64,000 bases of DNA from Paenibacillus donghaensis (GTDB taxonomy: Bacteria > Bacillota > Bacilli > Paenibacillales > Paenibacillaceae), in contig NZ_CP021780.1 in assembly GCF_002192415.1 (NCBI RefSeq), forward strand, positions 3,906,001 through 3,970,000. The letters are read 5' to 3'. The notes under the pieces are model-generated. The model was not told the DNA's origin, searched no databases, and saw only the letters and a program-made list of their open reading frames with translations. Numbering within the stretch: the stretch's first letter is position 1; the number at the start of each line of letters is the position of its first letter. Below, one piece after another: positions 1 through 8,651 of the stretch. The translations under genes and the position numbers were made by a program.

Positions 1-1265
1 TTAGTGAATACGGGCTGGAGATGCAGCTCCAAATCTTTTTTGAAAAAAGTGTTATACCTTGTCACCCTTTCCACCTGTGCTGTTATAGATCTAAGGGTTC
101 CTGCTTGCTGAATCTCCAGAAGGATTTCCGGATCTATGGTTAACTGTACTCGCTCTATCTCTATGTTATTTGGCTCCATGTGGTAAGATTTCTCAAACCT
201 ATCATAGAAAGGTCTAGCCGTTGATTTCATCTCTACAAACGGGCTGCTCAGGGTAGACAGCTTGGACTCAAGTTCATGGTAATCTGTTAAATCGAAATCA
301 CTACATTCTTTTGACACGGAGTAGAATATCGTTTCATAGAAATGATCCAGCAACACTTGTAACCTCTTCATACTTGCGAAGCTTGCGGTTGCAGCAATAA
401 CGAGGTTCTGGCGGGGCGCTACCAGGCACAGTTGCCCAAATGCCCCATTCCCCATATAACACCCTTCCCGGCAACGGAAGATCTGATAGCCATACCCCTG
501 GGCGAAGTCAATCCGGCCTTCATCCCTGCTGTTATCGCTTTGTTTGGAGATCGCCTGCTGAATAAATGTCGCAGACACGATTCGTTTCCCATTGTACATT
601 CCTTGCTGAAGCAGCATTTGGCCGAATTTGGCTACCGAGCTTGTGGATATATTGAGGCCCATTCCCCCGGCTGTAATGCCCAACGGACATTTTTCCCAGA
701 CAGGTCTTTCTATGTCAAGCGGTTCGAATAACCTCGGCATTAAATAATCAACCAAATTCTGACCTGTAACCTTCTCTATAATGGCCGAGAGCATATATGT
801 CGCGTGAGTGTTATACAGATAATAGGTTCCTGGCTCATGCGCTACCTCTAAGGATAAGAAGGCCCGAACCCAATCCTGCTGGCTGACAATATCAGGGTAA
901 GTGTTCATATGATGGCCTGTATTCATTGACAATAAGTGATGGACAGTCATCTTGGATAGATGCTCGGAAACGACCTCAGGTAATTGCTCTGGGAACAAAG
1001 AAACCACCGGATCACTCAGTTCCAGCACCCCCTCATCGATGGCAATACCTGTTGCGATAGCTGTAAACGTCTTACTTAAAGAGTATAATGCTTGTATCCC
1101 GTCTTTCTCAAAAGGTTCTCTATAGAACTCAACCACCCTTTGGTTGTTCCGCATTAGAATGAAGCTGTTAAGTTCCACGCTCGATTTCTCCAATCCCTGA
1201 AAAAACTCGAGTAATGCCCGGGAAGGAATCCCCTTATGCTCAGGATAACCACAGTCGTAATTCAC
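1..1265 (-). CDS. Serine hydrolase, beta-lactamase class C fold (3' end outside window)
   Basis: About 421 codons are visible, opening at GTG 1265 after an in-frame TGA, and the frame stays open past base 1, so the C-terminus is missing. The translation has the class C beta-lactamase/esterase pattern: SLSK (SxxK, nucleophile Ser at residue 62), a YNTH stretch matching the Y-x-N region, and a late GNGAFGQ segment in place of the usual KTG. Members are peptidases, esterases or D-aminopeptidases, usually secreted. No signal peptide is seen at this start. The ribosome binding site is poor, so the true start is uncertain. Family firm, substrate unknown. Confidence 0.8.
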   Translation of the reverse strand, partial: MNYDCGYPEHKGIPSRALLEFFQGLEKSSVELNSFILMRNNQRVVEFYREPFEKDGIQALYSLSKTFTAIATGIAIDEGVLELSDPVVSLFPEQLPEVVSEHLSKMTVHHLLSMNTGHHMNTYPDIVSQQDWVRAFLSLEVAHEPGTYYLYNTHATYMLSAIIEKVTGQNLVDYLMPRLFEPLDIERPVWEKCPLGITAGGMGLNISTSSVAKFGQMLLQQGMYNGKRIVSATFIQQAISKQSDNSRDEGRIDFAQGYGYQIFRCREGCYMGNGAFGQLCLVAPRQNLVIAATASFASMKRLQVLLDHFYETIFYSVSKECSDFDLTDYHELESKLSTLSSPFVEMKSTARPFYDRFEKSYHMEPNNIEIERVQLTIDPEILLEIQQAGTLRSITAQVERVTRYNTFFKKDLELHLQPVFT

Positions 1266-1282
1266 TTGTTCAACTCACATCC

Positions 1283-1427
1283 TCACACATCATACTTACT
1301 GATATTTCCGTTATCCAGCTGCTGCAGGCTATTCTCATAGAACGCCGAGAAGTGTTCATTCCATAGACCTTCCTCCGTCAAGCTAATCCGTTGTTCTTCC
1401 ATATATTTTTCTTTGGTACCATTTCTT
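1283..1427 (-). pseudogene. Decayed coding fragment of unknown family
   Basis: The roughly 400 bases between the serine hydrolase and the next gene hold no intact gene. On the minus strand an open stretch ends at TGA 1283 with a protein-like C-terminus (ending NGNISKYDV). About 1430-1500 another frame reads like coding sequence too (VNISIRLVNGAQHNIADIY). The two frames meet near 1430, which fits a frameshifted remnant. Family not recognised. Confidence 0.35.
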
Positions 1428-1575
1428 GGCCTCCAACCTGATTGTAAATATCAGCGATGTTGTGCTGAGCTCCATTCACCAAGCGTATGGAAATATTAAC
1501 CTGATGTCAACTTTATCCTGGCATATCATACATGCCGTGGCCGTCCATCATCCGCAGCACAAATGTGCACCAAAA

Positions 1576-1613
1576 AAGGCAGTCTAGGACTTTATAGGTC
1601 CCAGGGCTGCCTT
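1576..1613. terminator. Stem-loop terminator
   Basis: AAGGCAG pairs with CTGCCTT, with an inner GGAC/GTCC stem. A run of A precedes it on the plus strand, so it reads as stem plus U-tract on the minus strand, in the right place to end transcription of the SRPBCC gene. Confidence 0.6.
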
Positions 1614-1662
1614 CTACATTTCGTTATGTGGGAACCGTCAGCGGAAGATGACGCTGCAGCGG

Positions 1663-2169
1663 TTATATTTTGGCCAAATAGGCTTCTAGCTGGTCGAACG
1701 TTCCTCCGAAGCCTTGCTTCATGGATTCAAACATGCCCACGTAGAATTGCTGCTCTTCATCTGTAGCATGAATCGGCCCGCCGCGCAGAGTCATCGTTGT
1801 TGTACCGTTTGCTTCTGTAAACGTAACCTCGTTGCGTATTTCGAGCGGAAAAACGGCGCTAAACGGCGCGCGGATCGTGTTGCCCTCCGCATCGGCAAAG
1901 GAGTTGACGAATACGATCTTCTCCGGCTGCTCCATCTCAACATAGACGAACTTGCCCCACATCGTCTCGTCACCGTCTGGGGTTTGCATTCTGTAGTGGA
2001 ATACACCCCTTGGACGGAAATCCAGCTTCACAACGCTAAACTTGAAGCCTGTAGGCCCCCACCAGTTCTTCAGATGCTCAGCCTCAGACCATACCTTGAA
2101 CACCAGATCGCGCGGTGCCGCGAGCTCTCTGGTAATTACCAATTCATTGCTCTCCTCTTTCGTTGACAT
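1663..2169 (-). CDS. SRPBCC/AHSA1-family protein
   Basis: A 168-residue protein of the START-like (SRPBCC) fold, the family once named activator of Hsp90 ATPase homologue. The N-terminus (ITRELAAPRDLVFKVWS) followed by WWGPTGF and the C-terminal GGTFDQLEAYL are typical. The fold makes a hydrophobic pocket for small ligands; most bacterial members have no known ligand. The ATG is preceded by an AGGAGG-type site. It stands alone, with a terminator downstream. Confidence 0.85.
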   Translation of the reverse strand: MSTKEESNELVITRELAAPRDLVFKVWSEAEHLKNWWGPTGFKFSVVKLDFRPRGVFHYRMQTPDGDETMWGKFVYVEMEQPEKIVFVNSFADAEGNTIRAPFSAVFPLEIRNEVTFTEANGTTTMTLRGGPIHATDEEQQFYVGMFESMKQGFGGTFDQLEAYLAKI

Positions 2170-2245
2170 GCCGGATGTCCTCCTAAGCTGAATTTTTTAA
2201 TACATCTTTTGATTGTACACATATTCTTCCAAATAAGCGGAATTT

Positions 2246-2974
2246 TCATTCCGATTCCACTAATTCCACCTTGTCCCCAACGCTTATCTTCCCTGTTGTG
2301 ACAACTGAAGCATACACACCGAAGTGCAGGCCAAACTCGGTATTTACTTTTTTCAACAAGGAAGGGTCTCGTTCAAGTGTGTCAGGGTCCATCGTAATCA
2401 CAGTGCACCGGTTACAATAGCTGTCCACCCGGAGCTGCACATCTCCGATACAGAGCTGCTTCCCGATCCAATTCCCCTCATCCAGGGATTCGTCGTTCAG
2501 AGCCACCACAAAGTTGCCGCGGAACCGGCGCTGATCCAAAGATTTGCCCCACATGTCTTGCAGCTTGGCTAAGCTAGCATCGGTAATCAACAGAATACTG
2601 GCTCCATCTACGGATAACAGCTGCGGATGCTCGGGGTGGGTTGCTTTGATTCCAGACATGGACACATCCGTTGAGGTCTGACTCTGAATTTCTGCCAGCA
2701 GCTCCTTGTCCCAGCCGAATGTCCGCCCGTCTGCTGAGGTGACCCGGATCTCTCCATCTCTAAATTGCGCCTGATAAGAGAGCATATTGGGAATGTTTCT
2801 GGCTGTAACATAACGCTTCCAGCCTGTTTTGCTCTCATCATAGAAAGCGCAGAAGCGGTCACCCAGCATTCCATAAGCTTCTACCTCACAGACTTCCAAT
2901 CCTTCACCCGCAAATGACTTGACCGGATAGCGATTTATTTCACGGATGGTTCCCACCGTTTCTTGCACGATCAT
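2246..2974 (-). CDS. MOSC domain protein
   Basis: About 242 residues. An N-terminal MOSC beta-barrel domain (INRYPVKSFAGEGL) is followed by the MOSC domain with the conserved cysteine region YCNRCTVITMDPDTLERD. MOSC proteins use a persulfide or molybdenum cofactor-bound Cys, as in Mo-cofactor sulfurases and mARC/YiiM enzymes. I place the start at ATG 2974 because GGAGGAGT lies directly before it; an ATG nine codons upstream lacks such a site. The start lies 35 bases inside the 3' end of the upstream kinase gene, so the two are probably co-transcribed. Confidence 0.8.
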   Translation of the reverse strand: MIVQETVGTIREINRYPVKSFAGEGLEVCEVEAYGMLGDRFCAFYDESKTGWKRYVTARNIPNMLSYQAQFRDGEIRVTSADGRTFGWDKELLAEIQSQTSTDVSMSGIKATHPEHPQLLSVDGASILLITDASLAKLQDMWGKSLDQRRFRGNFVVALNDESLDEGNWIGKQLCIGDVQLRVDSYCNRCTVITMDPDTLERDPSLLKKVNTEFGLHFGVYASVVTTGKISVGDKVELVESE

Positions 2975-3500
2975 ACTCCTCCATTCTCTGGCTGCTGACA
3001 AGGCTTTGCACGAATTCGGCGACCTGTTTTCTTGTTCTTAAAATAATGACTTGCTGATGATCTTTAGCCTGATCAAGTTTCCTTAAGGTGTTCATTCTGC
3101 TTCTTTTTCTATAATTCCAGACCCATTTTATAAATTCCCAATCTAATTTCTCTGCACATTCACCATTCATATCCGGTCTGCTCTTCTTATGATATATCAC
3201 CCGCCGTTTGATAATCCGGTACATACATAGCAGTCGTGGCAGGTCCAGGAATATAATAACATCCGCCCTTTTGATTCGCGCATCCATCGTCCTTGAATAG
3301 TTACCATCTATGATCCAGCGGTCTTCGTTAGTCCATTGTTCAATCCTCTGATCCCACTCTTCATTGGGGGTAGGGACCCAATTAGCCTTCCAGAAATAGC
3401 TATCCAAATGGACCACCGGAAGCTCAACTATAGTACCAAGCTTGCCGGACAGCGTGGATTTGCCTGTTCCGCCTGATCCAATAACCAGTATTCGCTTCAT
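2940..3500 (-). CDS. P-loop NTPase, topology modulation protein / adenylate-kinase-like
   Basis: A 186-residue P-loop protein starting MKRILVIGSGGTGKST, with the Walker A motif at residues 8-16 and a WIIDGNYSRT segment typical of proteins annotated as topology modulation protein or FlaR-like kinases. These are small nucleotide-monophosphate-kinase-like proteins of unsettled substrate. A GGAGG site precedes the ATG. It overlaps the MOSC gene downstream by 35 bases and is probably in one operon with it. Confidence 0.75.
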   Translation of the reverse strand: MKRILVIGSGGTGKSTLSGKLGTIVELPVVHLDSYFWKANWVPTPNEEWDQRIEQWTNEDRWIIDGNYSRTMDARIKRADVIIFLDLPRLLCMYRIIKRRVIYHKKSRPDMNGECAEKLDWEFIKWVWNYRKRSRMNTLRKLDQAKDHQQVIILRTRKQVAEFVQSLVSSQRMEEYDRARNGGNHP

Positions 3501-3523
3501 ATTTCCTCCTATTTCATAACTGC

Positions 3524-3943
3524 CTAGACTCCATAATGAATAACGTATTTATTTTCAGAAATAGCTTGTCTTAACAGTGTCATTAGATCAAGCAGTTCCT
3601 GTGAGGTTCTTGCTCTATGATCCTTCGCTACAATATCATAAAAAGCTGCTAGAGAAGCGGGCGGAATCAGGGTAACTCCCCATCTAGCCAGCGCAAACTC
3701 GGGTCTGCTGTAACTATGGGAATACGTTTGGAGTAACGTCAGCTCCTCCCACCACTCGTTCAGATAATCATCATCTATCGCAACACAGTTATATTTCTCA
3801 GGTTCATAGTCAGAGTAATCCTTATCCTCTTCGAATATCTCTACTATGCCGAACTGGGCAACACAAGCCACAGGAACACCCTCTTTCCTGATTCTATTGG
3901 ATTCCGTCGTTTCTATGGGCAAATATAAGGCTTTTTTTGACAC
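3524..3943 (-). CDS. Hypothetical protein, acidic
   Basis: 139 residues beginning at GTG 3943; not recognised. It is rich in Glu and Asp (EEDKDYSDYEPE) and carries YLNEWWEELTLLQTY in the middle. The reading frame uses normal codons for the region, but no good ribosome binding site lies before the GTG and the first residues look abrupt, so the N-terminus may be lost. It sits between the kinase gene (24-base gap) and a divergent gene. Confidence 0.5.
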   Translation of the reverse strand: MSKKALYLPIETTESNRIRKEGVPVACVAQFGIVEIFEEDKDYSDYEPEKYNCVAIDDDYLNEWWEELTLLQTYSHSYSRPEFALARWGVTLIPPASLAAFYDIVAKDHRARTSQELLDLMTLLRQAISENKYVIHYGV

Positions 3944-4036
3944 AGCACTATCTGCAAGCTACATTTATAAAAAGAACCTGTTCTAAACATTCAGACCTAA
4001 ATTGTATCGTAAATTGCAGCCAGGAGGAATCCCCCT

Positions 4037-4906
4037 ATGGATAAAAAACTGATGAAGCTTCTAAAAAAGCTGTATCTTCATGCGAATTCCGTCTATGATG
4101 CCGAGCGCGCGGTCAGCACCTACCGCACCGACACGTTAAGTCCTCAGGAAACTGAACTACTGCAGCAGCATGGCTGGGAGCTGAATGCCATGGAACACCT
4201 GACACATGATGGAGTGAACCGGAAGCTGGTAGACTTGCAAGCAGATGAACGTCTGTCCTGGCCTGTCATTGCCGGAGCCTTCATCGCCGGTGTCGGTGGC
4301 AGCTTCCCCCGGGGAATCTCTGCACTTATGAGCTATCATATGATGATTCATATGCAGGAGCATCCCTATGACCAGGCCAAACATTTCATCTGCTGCCGCT
4401 ATTGTGCCCATCATAGAGACGGCTGGGAGCACCTCTCCTATATACAATACGCTCTTCATCAAGGCCATATTTATGGCAGCAGCAGTGTGGGCGCTTATGC
4501 TGACCTGAGTGAATTCGCCAAGCTGGCCGGGGAACAGAGAATCCTCCCTACAGCGGAGGACATCCAGCAGTTCAAGAGCCTGCTGCGGCTTCTTGAAGAG
4601 GCTGCCGAGGACGAGTCGCCGGGGCAATTCGAGAAACGCCTCACCACAGAGAAGCTGCTTAAGAGTGGTGCCGGCATCCGCCGGGGTATTCTACAATCCC
4701 TTGCCATGGTCGGTGTACTGCCGAACCGGGTGCTGGCGCTTGATCCCGGCCACTGGACTTATATGGAGGATATATTGGAAGGCGAGCCGCAGCTGAACAA
4801 TACCAAAGGCCGCTCCGATATGCAGATGCCTTGGGCCGGCTGGATCGGCAGCCTGGGTGTCGACCGCGACAAGGCTCAGCAGCTTTTTGGGGAATATTTG
4901 AATTAA
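4037..4906 (+). CDS. Conserved-looking hypothetical protein with a CCxxC motif
   Basis: 289 residues, ATG preceded by CAGGAGG. I do not recognise the family. Visible features: a charged N-terminal helix, a glycine-rich apolar segment (AGAFIAGVGGSFPRGIS, about residues 80-96) that could touch a membrane, a cluster of His and Cys (FICCRYCAHHRDGW, about 120-135) that could bind metal, and an acidic helix around 180-195. Codon use matches neighbouring housekeeping-type genes, so it is likely expressed. Single-gene unit. Confidence 0.6.
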   Translation: MDKKLMKLLKKLYLHANSVYDAERAVSTYRTDTLSPQETELLQQHGWELNAMEHLTHDGVNRKLVDLQADERLSWPVIAGAFIAGVGGSFPRGISALMSYHMMIHMQEHPYDQAKHFICCRYCAHHRDGWEHLSYIQYALHQGHIYGSSSVGAYADLSEFAKLAGEQRILPTAEDIQQFKSLLRLLEEAAEDESPGQFEKRLTTEKLLKSGAGIRRGILQSLAMVGVLPNRVLALDPGHWTYMEDILEGEPQLNNTKGRSDMQMPWAGWIGSLGVDRDKAQQLFGEYLN

Positions 4907-4907
4907 C

Positions 4908-5126
4908 TCACAGGACGCAACTGCAATTCGTGCATTTATATTTAGTTACCTGACAACCCAAAAAGGAATCCAACAAATGGATTCCCTCCTCCCATACATC
5001 GGTGAAGACGTCAAACAGGATGCATGCGTCGATTTTTTTCTCAAAAGCAGCGACTCTTCTCGCATAATATCCGCCTGAATCCGCACATGAATAAATAATA
5101 CTTAATAAACTCTCGCTTATGGTCAC
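4908..5126 (-). pseudogene. Remnant of an alpha/beta-hydrolase (acyl-peptidase type)
   Basis: A 72-codon open stretch whose middle (SGGYYARRVAAFEKKIDAC) resembles the nucleophile-elbow region of dipeptidyl-aminopeptidase/FrsA-like alpha/beta hydrolases, where GxSxGGYxA is followed by R-AAF-x-R/K-I-x-AC. Here the elbow is damaged (CADSGG) and nothing else of a 350-400 residue enzyme is present. Its 5' end overlaps a remnant of an unrelated gene on the other strand. Confidence 0.45.
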
Positions 5127-5304
5127 TCACCGATTCGTTAATACCCGTGTAGCGGATGATATCCTCGTACTGCAGTCTGGACAGTTAGTTGAACAAGGTA
5201 CTCACGCTAAATTGATAGGTCTAGGTAGAGTTTAGGCAGAGCTTTATCGTATACAAGCCGACTCTTATGATAGAAAGGAACTTGTCGTTAACGGAGCTTA
5301 TTAA
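5119..5304 (+). pseudogene. C-terminal remnant of an ABC exporter ATPase
   Basis: In frame from 5119 the plus strand gives MVTHRF, then VADDILVLQSGQLVEQGTHA and AELYRIQA. These match the switch (H-loop) histidine and the C-terminal end of MsbA/LmrA-type ABC exporter ATPase domains. The frame has an internal TAG at 5233-5235 and begins without any upstream ATPase sequence, so only the last roughly 60 codons survive. It lies just before an ABC-2 permease gene but belongs to a different transporter class. Confidence 0.7.
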
Positions 5305-5421
5305 ATATCCAATCATTTAAAGTTTGTTCGCAAAATATCCACATCCATTCTTCCTAAATTCCAATGAAAACATGTTAAACAAATTGAGAACGGAGGACTG
5401 TCAGTTATCCACAGGAAAGGA

Positions 5422-6681
5422 ATGAGATTATTGAATCTTTTAACTCGATTTGAACTGCGTAAAATACTGAGAAGAAAATCCACTTTAGTGGGAATTATTA
5501 TTATATTGGCTGTCGCTGTCTTTCTAGAATTCATGTCCGTTTCGGGAGAAAATGTTGTAGGCGAAGATGGTAATGATATCTCCGGCCTGTCTGCGATCAG
5601 CTTATCCAGACAGAATGCACATAGACTTGCAGGTGAATTAAACACTGAGAGTATTGCAGCAGCTATAGATCGGCACCTTTTAGCGACAAAAAAAACGGAA
5701 AATTTAAATAAGACCACAGAAGAGGGAATATCCCTTTCAAATAAGGCTTATGGGAAATATGAACAGAAAGACGTTGAGATCAATAATTTAATTCGTATAG
5801 CCTACTCCTCTTCAGATAAATATGATTACTATATTATGGACAAACTTTCTACTCATGATGCTTCTGCTTTCTACCAAAAAAGAATGGATAAGATCAATAA
5901 GTATCTCAACATGGAGTTTTCATACGGCAATTATTCTACTGATGAGAAGGATTACTTCAAAGCAATGAATGGTAAAATTAACGTTCCTTTCAAATTTGAT
6001 TATTCCAGCGGCTGGATGAACTTAATGCGCGATCTTGACCTCGTTATTTTAGTTACCGCCTTTGTCATTAGTCTAAGCGTATCCAGGGTTTTTGCCGGTG
6101 AGTACCAGTCTGGGGCAGATTCAATTATCCTCTCTTCACGGTACGGGCGTAGCAAACTGATCAGTGCAAAGCTAAGAGCCAGTTTTCTATTTTCGACGGG
6201 TTTGTATTTCGGAAGCATCCTATTTCTCACCGTAATCATGTTGAGTGTGTATGGACAATATGGGTCGGGTTCCAACATACAAATCATTTTATTTCAGTCC
6301 CCCTACCCATTAACTATATTCCAGACTTATCTCGCATCTGTCCTAATTGGATATATTGCATGTTTACTGATCATGTCTATTACTCTCCTTTTTTCTGCCA
6401 GAATGAAGTCACCATTCTCAGTGATCCTTTGCTCTGTAGTTCTCCTCCTGGCTCCTTTGTTTATTCCGGATAGTAAAAGCAGTCGATTGTTTAATAATCT
6501 TCTAAATTTGCTACCTAGCAAAATGTTAGATGGATATTCAGTTTTCGCGCGCTATGAAAGTTACCATGTATTTAATCGTATAATCGCAGAACCTTGGGTT
6601 ATAGGAGCAGTAGCCCTCACCTTCACATTGGCTTTCCTTCCATTTACCTATCACAGCTTTAAACATCATCAGGTAGTTTAA
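5422..6681 (+). CDS. ABC-2-type transporter permease (orphan)
   Basis: 419 residues. A membrane anchor at about 20-38 is followed by a roughly 160-residue Lys/Asp/Tyr-rich extracellular region, then about five more membrane segments (around 205-225, 255-280, 300-325, 332-352, 390-410). This is the layout of ABC-2 permeases such as those of bacteriocin or lipid export. No ATP-binding gene adjoins it; upstream is only a remnant of a different ABC exporter. The AT-rich codon use (many AAT, ATA, TTA) differs from genes at 2-5 kb, suggesting transfer. AGGAAAGG precedes the ATG. Confidence 0.75.
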   Translation: MRLLNLLTRFELRKILRRKSTLVGIIIILAVAVFLEFMSVSGENVVGEDGNDISGLSAISLSRQNAHRLAGELNTESIAAAIDRHLLATKKTENLNKTTEEGISLSNKAYGKYEQKDVEINNLIRIAYSSSDKYDYYIMDKLSTHDASAFYQKRMDKINKYLNMEFSYGNYSTDEKDYFKAMNGKINVPFKFDYSSGWMNLMRDLDLVILVTAFVISLSVSRVFAGEYQSGADSIILSSRYGRSKLISAKLRASFLFSTGLYFGSILFLTVIMLSVYGQYGSGSNIQIILFQSPYPLTIFQTYLASVLIGYIACLLIMSITLLFSARMKSPFSVILCSVVLLLAPLFIPDSKSSRLFNNLLNLLPSKMLDGYSVFARYESYHVFNRIIAEPWVIGAVALTFTLAFLPFTYHSFKHHQVV

Positions 6682-6827
6682 GGGACGAACGAATCAAATT
6701 ATGTACAGGGTTTGTTGTCCCATAGGCAATCTTCCTATCTACTCTATGAGTATGTTCTTGGGAAATTCAATCAATTTTAGTATAATAACTTCAGAATCTA
6801 AATTTAATATGGCAGGTGGAGACTCAG

Positions 6828-7112
6828 ATGGGCATACAAGCAATTATAGACTTTAGGAATACAATTGAAGAAATATCGATGTTAAAAGAGATTGATGAAC
6901 ATAAATTACTCGACCCCATTAAGGAAGGGAAATGGTCAATTAGGGAGATAGTTGGACACCTATACTATTGGGATAAATTCATCTTAGAACAGCATGTCCC
7001 TTCAATAGCTCAAGGGGCAAATCTAATTGCATTTCCAGACCACGACTTCCACAATAATGAAGCGATTCAGCATATCAGTAGCATTGAGAATGTCGTTGCC
7101 TTAATTGATTAG
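6828..7112 (+). pseudogene. DinB-family protein, truncated by a stop
   Basis: Begins at ATG 6828 after AGGTGGAG. The start MGIQAIIDFRNTI and the segment KWSIREIVGHLYYWDKFI are typical of DinB/YfiT four-helix proteins, in which the His of the GHL motif binds metal. The frame meets TAG at 7110-7112 after 94 residues, but coding-like sequence continues in the same frame (FIHTRNQLLEIINSIKSD) to about 7222, so a nonsense mutation or decay has cut a roughly 150-residue protein. It abuts the scrambled region that follows. Confidence 0.6.
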
Positions 7113-7205
7113 TTTATACATACACGTAACCAGTTACTTGAAATTATCAATAGTATCAAAAGTGATACCACAAATGACAAATTCTTCTACTCCCCTTCCC
7201 AAATT

Positions 7206-7371
7206 TTAATCACATTTTTTAACTTCGCCACGATAATTTGCCATTCTGAAACTAGCTCCACATCCACATGAAGCTTTTGCATTAGGGTTATTCAAGGTGA
7301 ACCCGCCTATCATACCGCCTTCTTCATAGTCAATTTGAAGACCTTCAATATATTTAATACTATTAGTGGAT
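7206..7371 (-). pseudogene. C-terminal half of a HesB/IscA-type Fe-S assembly protein
   Basis: Minus strand encodes SIKYIEGLQIDYEEGGM, GGFTLNNPNAKASCGCGASF and a short tail ending at TAA 7206. The CGCG segment supplies the two C-terminal iron-binding cysteines of A-type carriers. There is no start; the homology stops at about 7371, where unrelated plus-strand sequence begins. The matching N-terminal half lies on the same strand at 15098-15294, and the two halves add up to the usual length of about 118-120 residues. Confidence 0.8.
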
Positions 7372-7374
7372 GAA

Positions 7375-7446
7375 GATTGCAAACAACAGTTGACAATTGC
7401 CTTTATCCTGGCAGTTCGTCGCTTTGATCTTAGTCGTTACAAATAA
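7375..7446 (+). pseudogene. Last 23 codons of an HTH_16-type protein
   Basis: Encodes DCKQQLTIAFILAVRRF plus DLSRYK and stop, nearly identical to the end of the intact gene at 13923-14120. Only the C-terminus is present, joined directly to the broken Fe-S gene. This is the start of the left copy of the direct repeat. Confidence 0.75.
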
Positions 7447-7447
7447 T

Positions 7448-7493
7448 ACAAGGACAAGCCATGTGGAGTTTGCTTCACATGGCTTGTCCTTGT
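7448..7493. terminator. 18-bp perfect stem terminator
   Basis: ACAAGGACAAGCCATGTG pairs fully with its complement across a 10-base loop, directly after the stop codon of the HTH_16 remnant. The equivalent hairpin at 14122-14166 follows the intact gene. Confidence 0.7.
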
Positions 7494-7749
7494 ATTCACA
7501 TACTGTATTCTAAATTATTTATAGAGAAATATTCGAGGAAGCAGTTGCTCTTTTCTCTCTTCCTCCCCATTTATATAACAGGAAGCAATCATCAGATCTT
7601 AATGTTACCTTGATTGCCCCTCGATCTTTAGGAACTTCATATTAATTGTTTCAAGTACGTTCTTTTCTCTGCTGTCTGCCATATCGCCAAAAGGGGACAA
7701 GTCCAGAGAACGACTAACCGGCGATTGCCGGCGTTCGCCCTCCAAAGCA

Positions 7750-7869
7750 CTATCGTCGAGCAGATGGTTCCTCATAGCTTTGCAAGTCCGCGTCGCGCAA
7801 AGTTCTTCCGACATAGCCCAACTCTCGACGTGCAGCGGCATCGTTGACTGTGAACTCACGCCCGATCAT
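7750..7869 (-). pseudogene. C-terminal fragment of an NAD-dependent epimerase/SDR-like protein
   Basis: From ATG 7869 the minus strand gives GREFTVNDAAARRELGYVG then RTLRDADLQSYEE, resembling the C-terminal K/R-A-x-R-E-L-G-Y segment of extended short-chain dehydrogenases and NAD-dependent epimerases. Only 39 codons are present. It is butted against the broken end of an MFS gene, so it is a splice product of two decayed genes rather than a working small gene. Confidence 0.5.
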
Positions 7870-7874
7870 GCGTA

Positions 7875-8225
7875 TCATCGAGCTACCATTAATACTCCAT
7901 AGTTCGGTGCAAGAGCAGCCAATGCATTACCTGATATGAACAGAATCATAAGAAAAAGAAGCAACTGCTTTCGCTTCATTCGATGAGTGGCGACTGTGAT
8001 GATAGGAGCTCCTATAGCCACACCCAGTGCATATCCGGTAATGAGTAACCCTGCTGAGGGGATGGACACCTGCAAGCTTTTGGCCACTTCAGGAAGTAAC
8101 CCCATAATAATAAATTCAGTCATTCCAATCGCAAATGCCCCTATTGTCAGCGCTAATAGCGCCAAAGTCGGGCTTTTACTTTCTGGTTTATTTTCTATAT
8201 TCACTGCAACCAAATAAATAACCAC
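7875..8225 (-). pseudogene. N-terminal fragment of an MFS efflux transporter
   Basis: 116 codons beginning at GTG 8225. The segment ALLALTIGAFAIGMTEFIIM, then SIPSAGLLITGYALGVAIGA and THRMKRKQ, is the N-terminal third (about three membrane helices and the motif A loop) of drug/sugar-efflux MFS proteins of the AraJ/YdhP type, normally about 400 residues. Homology ends at LMVAR with an immediate TGA, where an unrelated dehydrogenase fragment begins. Transcribed away from the palindromic promoter at 8407-8463. Confidence 0.75.
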
Positions 8226-8406
8226 CTATCCGTTTTTTCAAAAAGAAAGCACTCGAAAGCCAGTAGCTTTAGCACCAGACTCGGGTGATTCCTGCATTAT
8301 TCATAAGCCCCATTCGACAAGCTCTTTTTGCTACTCCTTCGATATAGGTCACCAAACTCCCCAACCTTAATCCCGTCACGAAATAATCGAATATACGATT
8401 CCGGTC

Positions 8407-8463
8407 TTGCCTTTCACTAGAATCATGATACAATAAAAGCTACCGATCGGTATCTTTTATTGT
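8407..8463 (+). promoter_or_regulatory. Promoter with long palindromic operator (copy 1)
   Basis: TTGCCT (8407-8412), 16 bases, TACAAT (8429-8434) form a sigma-A-type promoter. From 8430 to 8463 runs a palindrome centred on TACCGATCGGTA with 16 of 17 arm positions paired. The same arrangement is found before the GAPDH gene (11425-11482). Downstream lies only a broken reading frame (GGAGG then ATG ACT GAA AAG TAG at 8561-8575), so its original target is lost. Confidence 0.75.
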
Positions 8464-8651
8464 ACAACAAGCTGTTCTAGAATAAAATAGCGCCGAGCCA
8501 TTTTGATTTCATGAGAGGTATTCTTTTTGGAATAACTAAAACTTATAGGAGGACTTGAGAATGACTGAAAAGTAGATTTTAAAGGCCTTGGGCTGATCTG
8601 ACCTTATTTTTCGCCGAATTAAAGAGTTGTCACATAATGAATATGTAGTGC
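8464..8651. other. Leader and lost gene after operator copy 1
   Basis: Contains AGGAGGACTTGAGA before ATG 8561, a normal translation start, but the frame stops after four codons. Nothing recognisable follows until the response-regulator fragment. The gene once driven by this promoter seems to have been deleted. Confidence 0.4.

Larger units (their letters stand above)
7375..7673 (+). repeat. Left copy of a roughly 300-bp direct repeat
   Basis: Matches 14049-14349. The coding part (72 bases) differs at only a few positions, the following hairpin keeps its pairing with compensating changes, and the tail shares CCCCATTTATAT..ACAGGAAGC and TTTCAAGTACGTTC, ending in TCTCTGCTGT. After that point the two copies diverge completely, so about 7673 and 14349 look like an element or duplication border. 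Confidence 0.7.

Noticed and set aside
432..731. 99-codon plus-strand open frame
   Set aside because: Antisense to the serine hydrolase gene, whose minus-strand translation carries the SxxK motif; no ribosome binding site and no protein-like pattern.
1714..2166. 150-codon plus-strand open frame
   Set aside because: Exact antisense shadow of the SRPBCC gene; composition (many Cys, His, Arg) is that of a reversed coding strand.
5231..5235. Stop codon suppression in the ABC-exporter remnant
   Set aside because: The frame lacks the whole upstream ATPase, so the TAG is ordinary decay rather than recoding.
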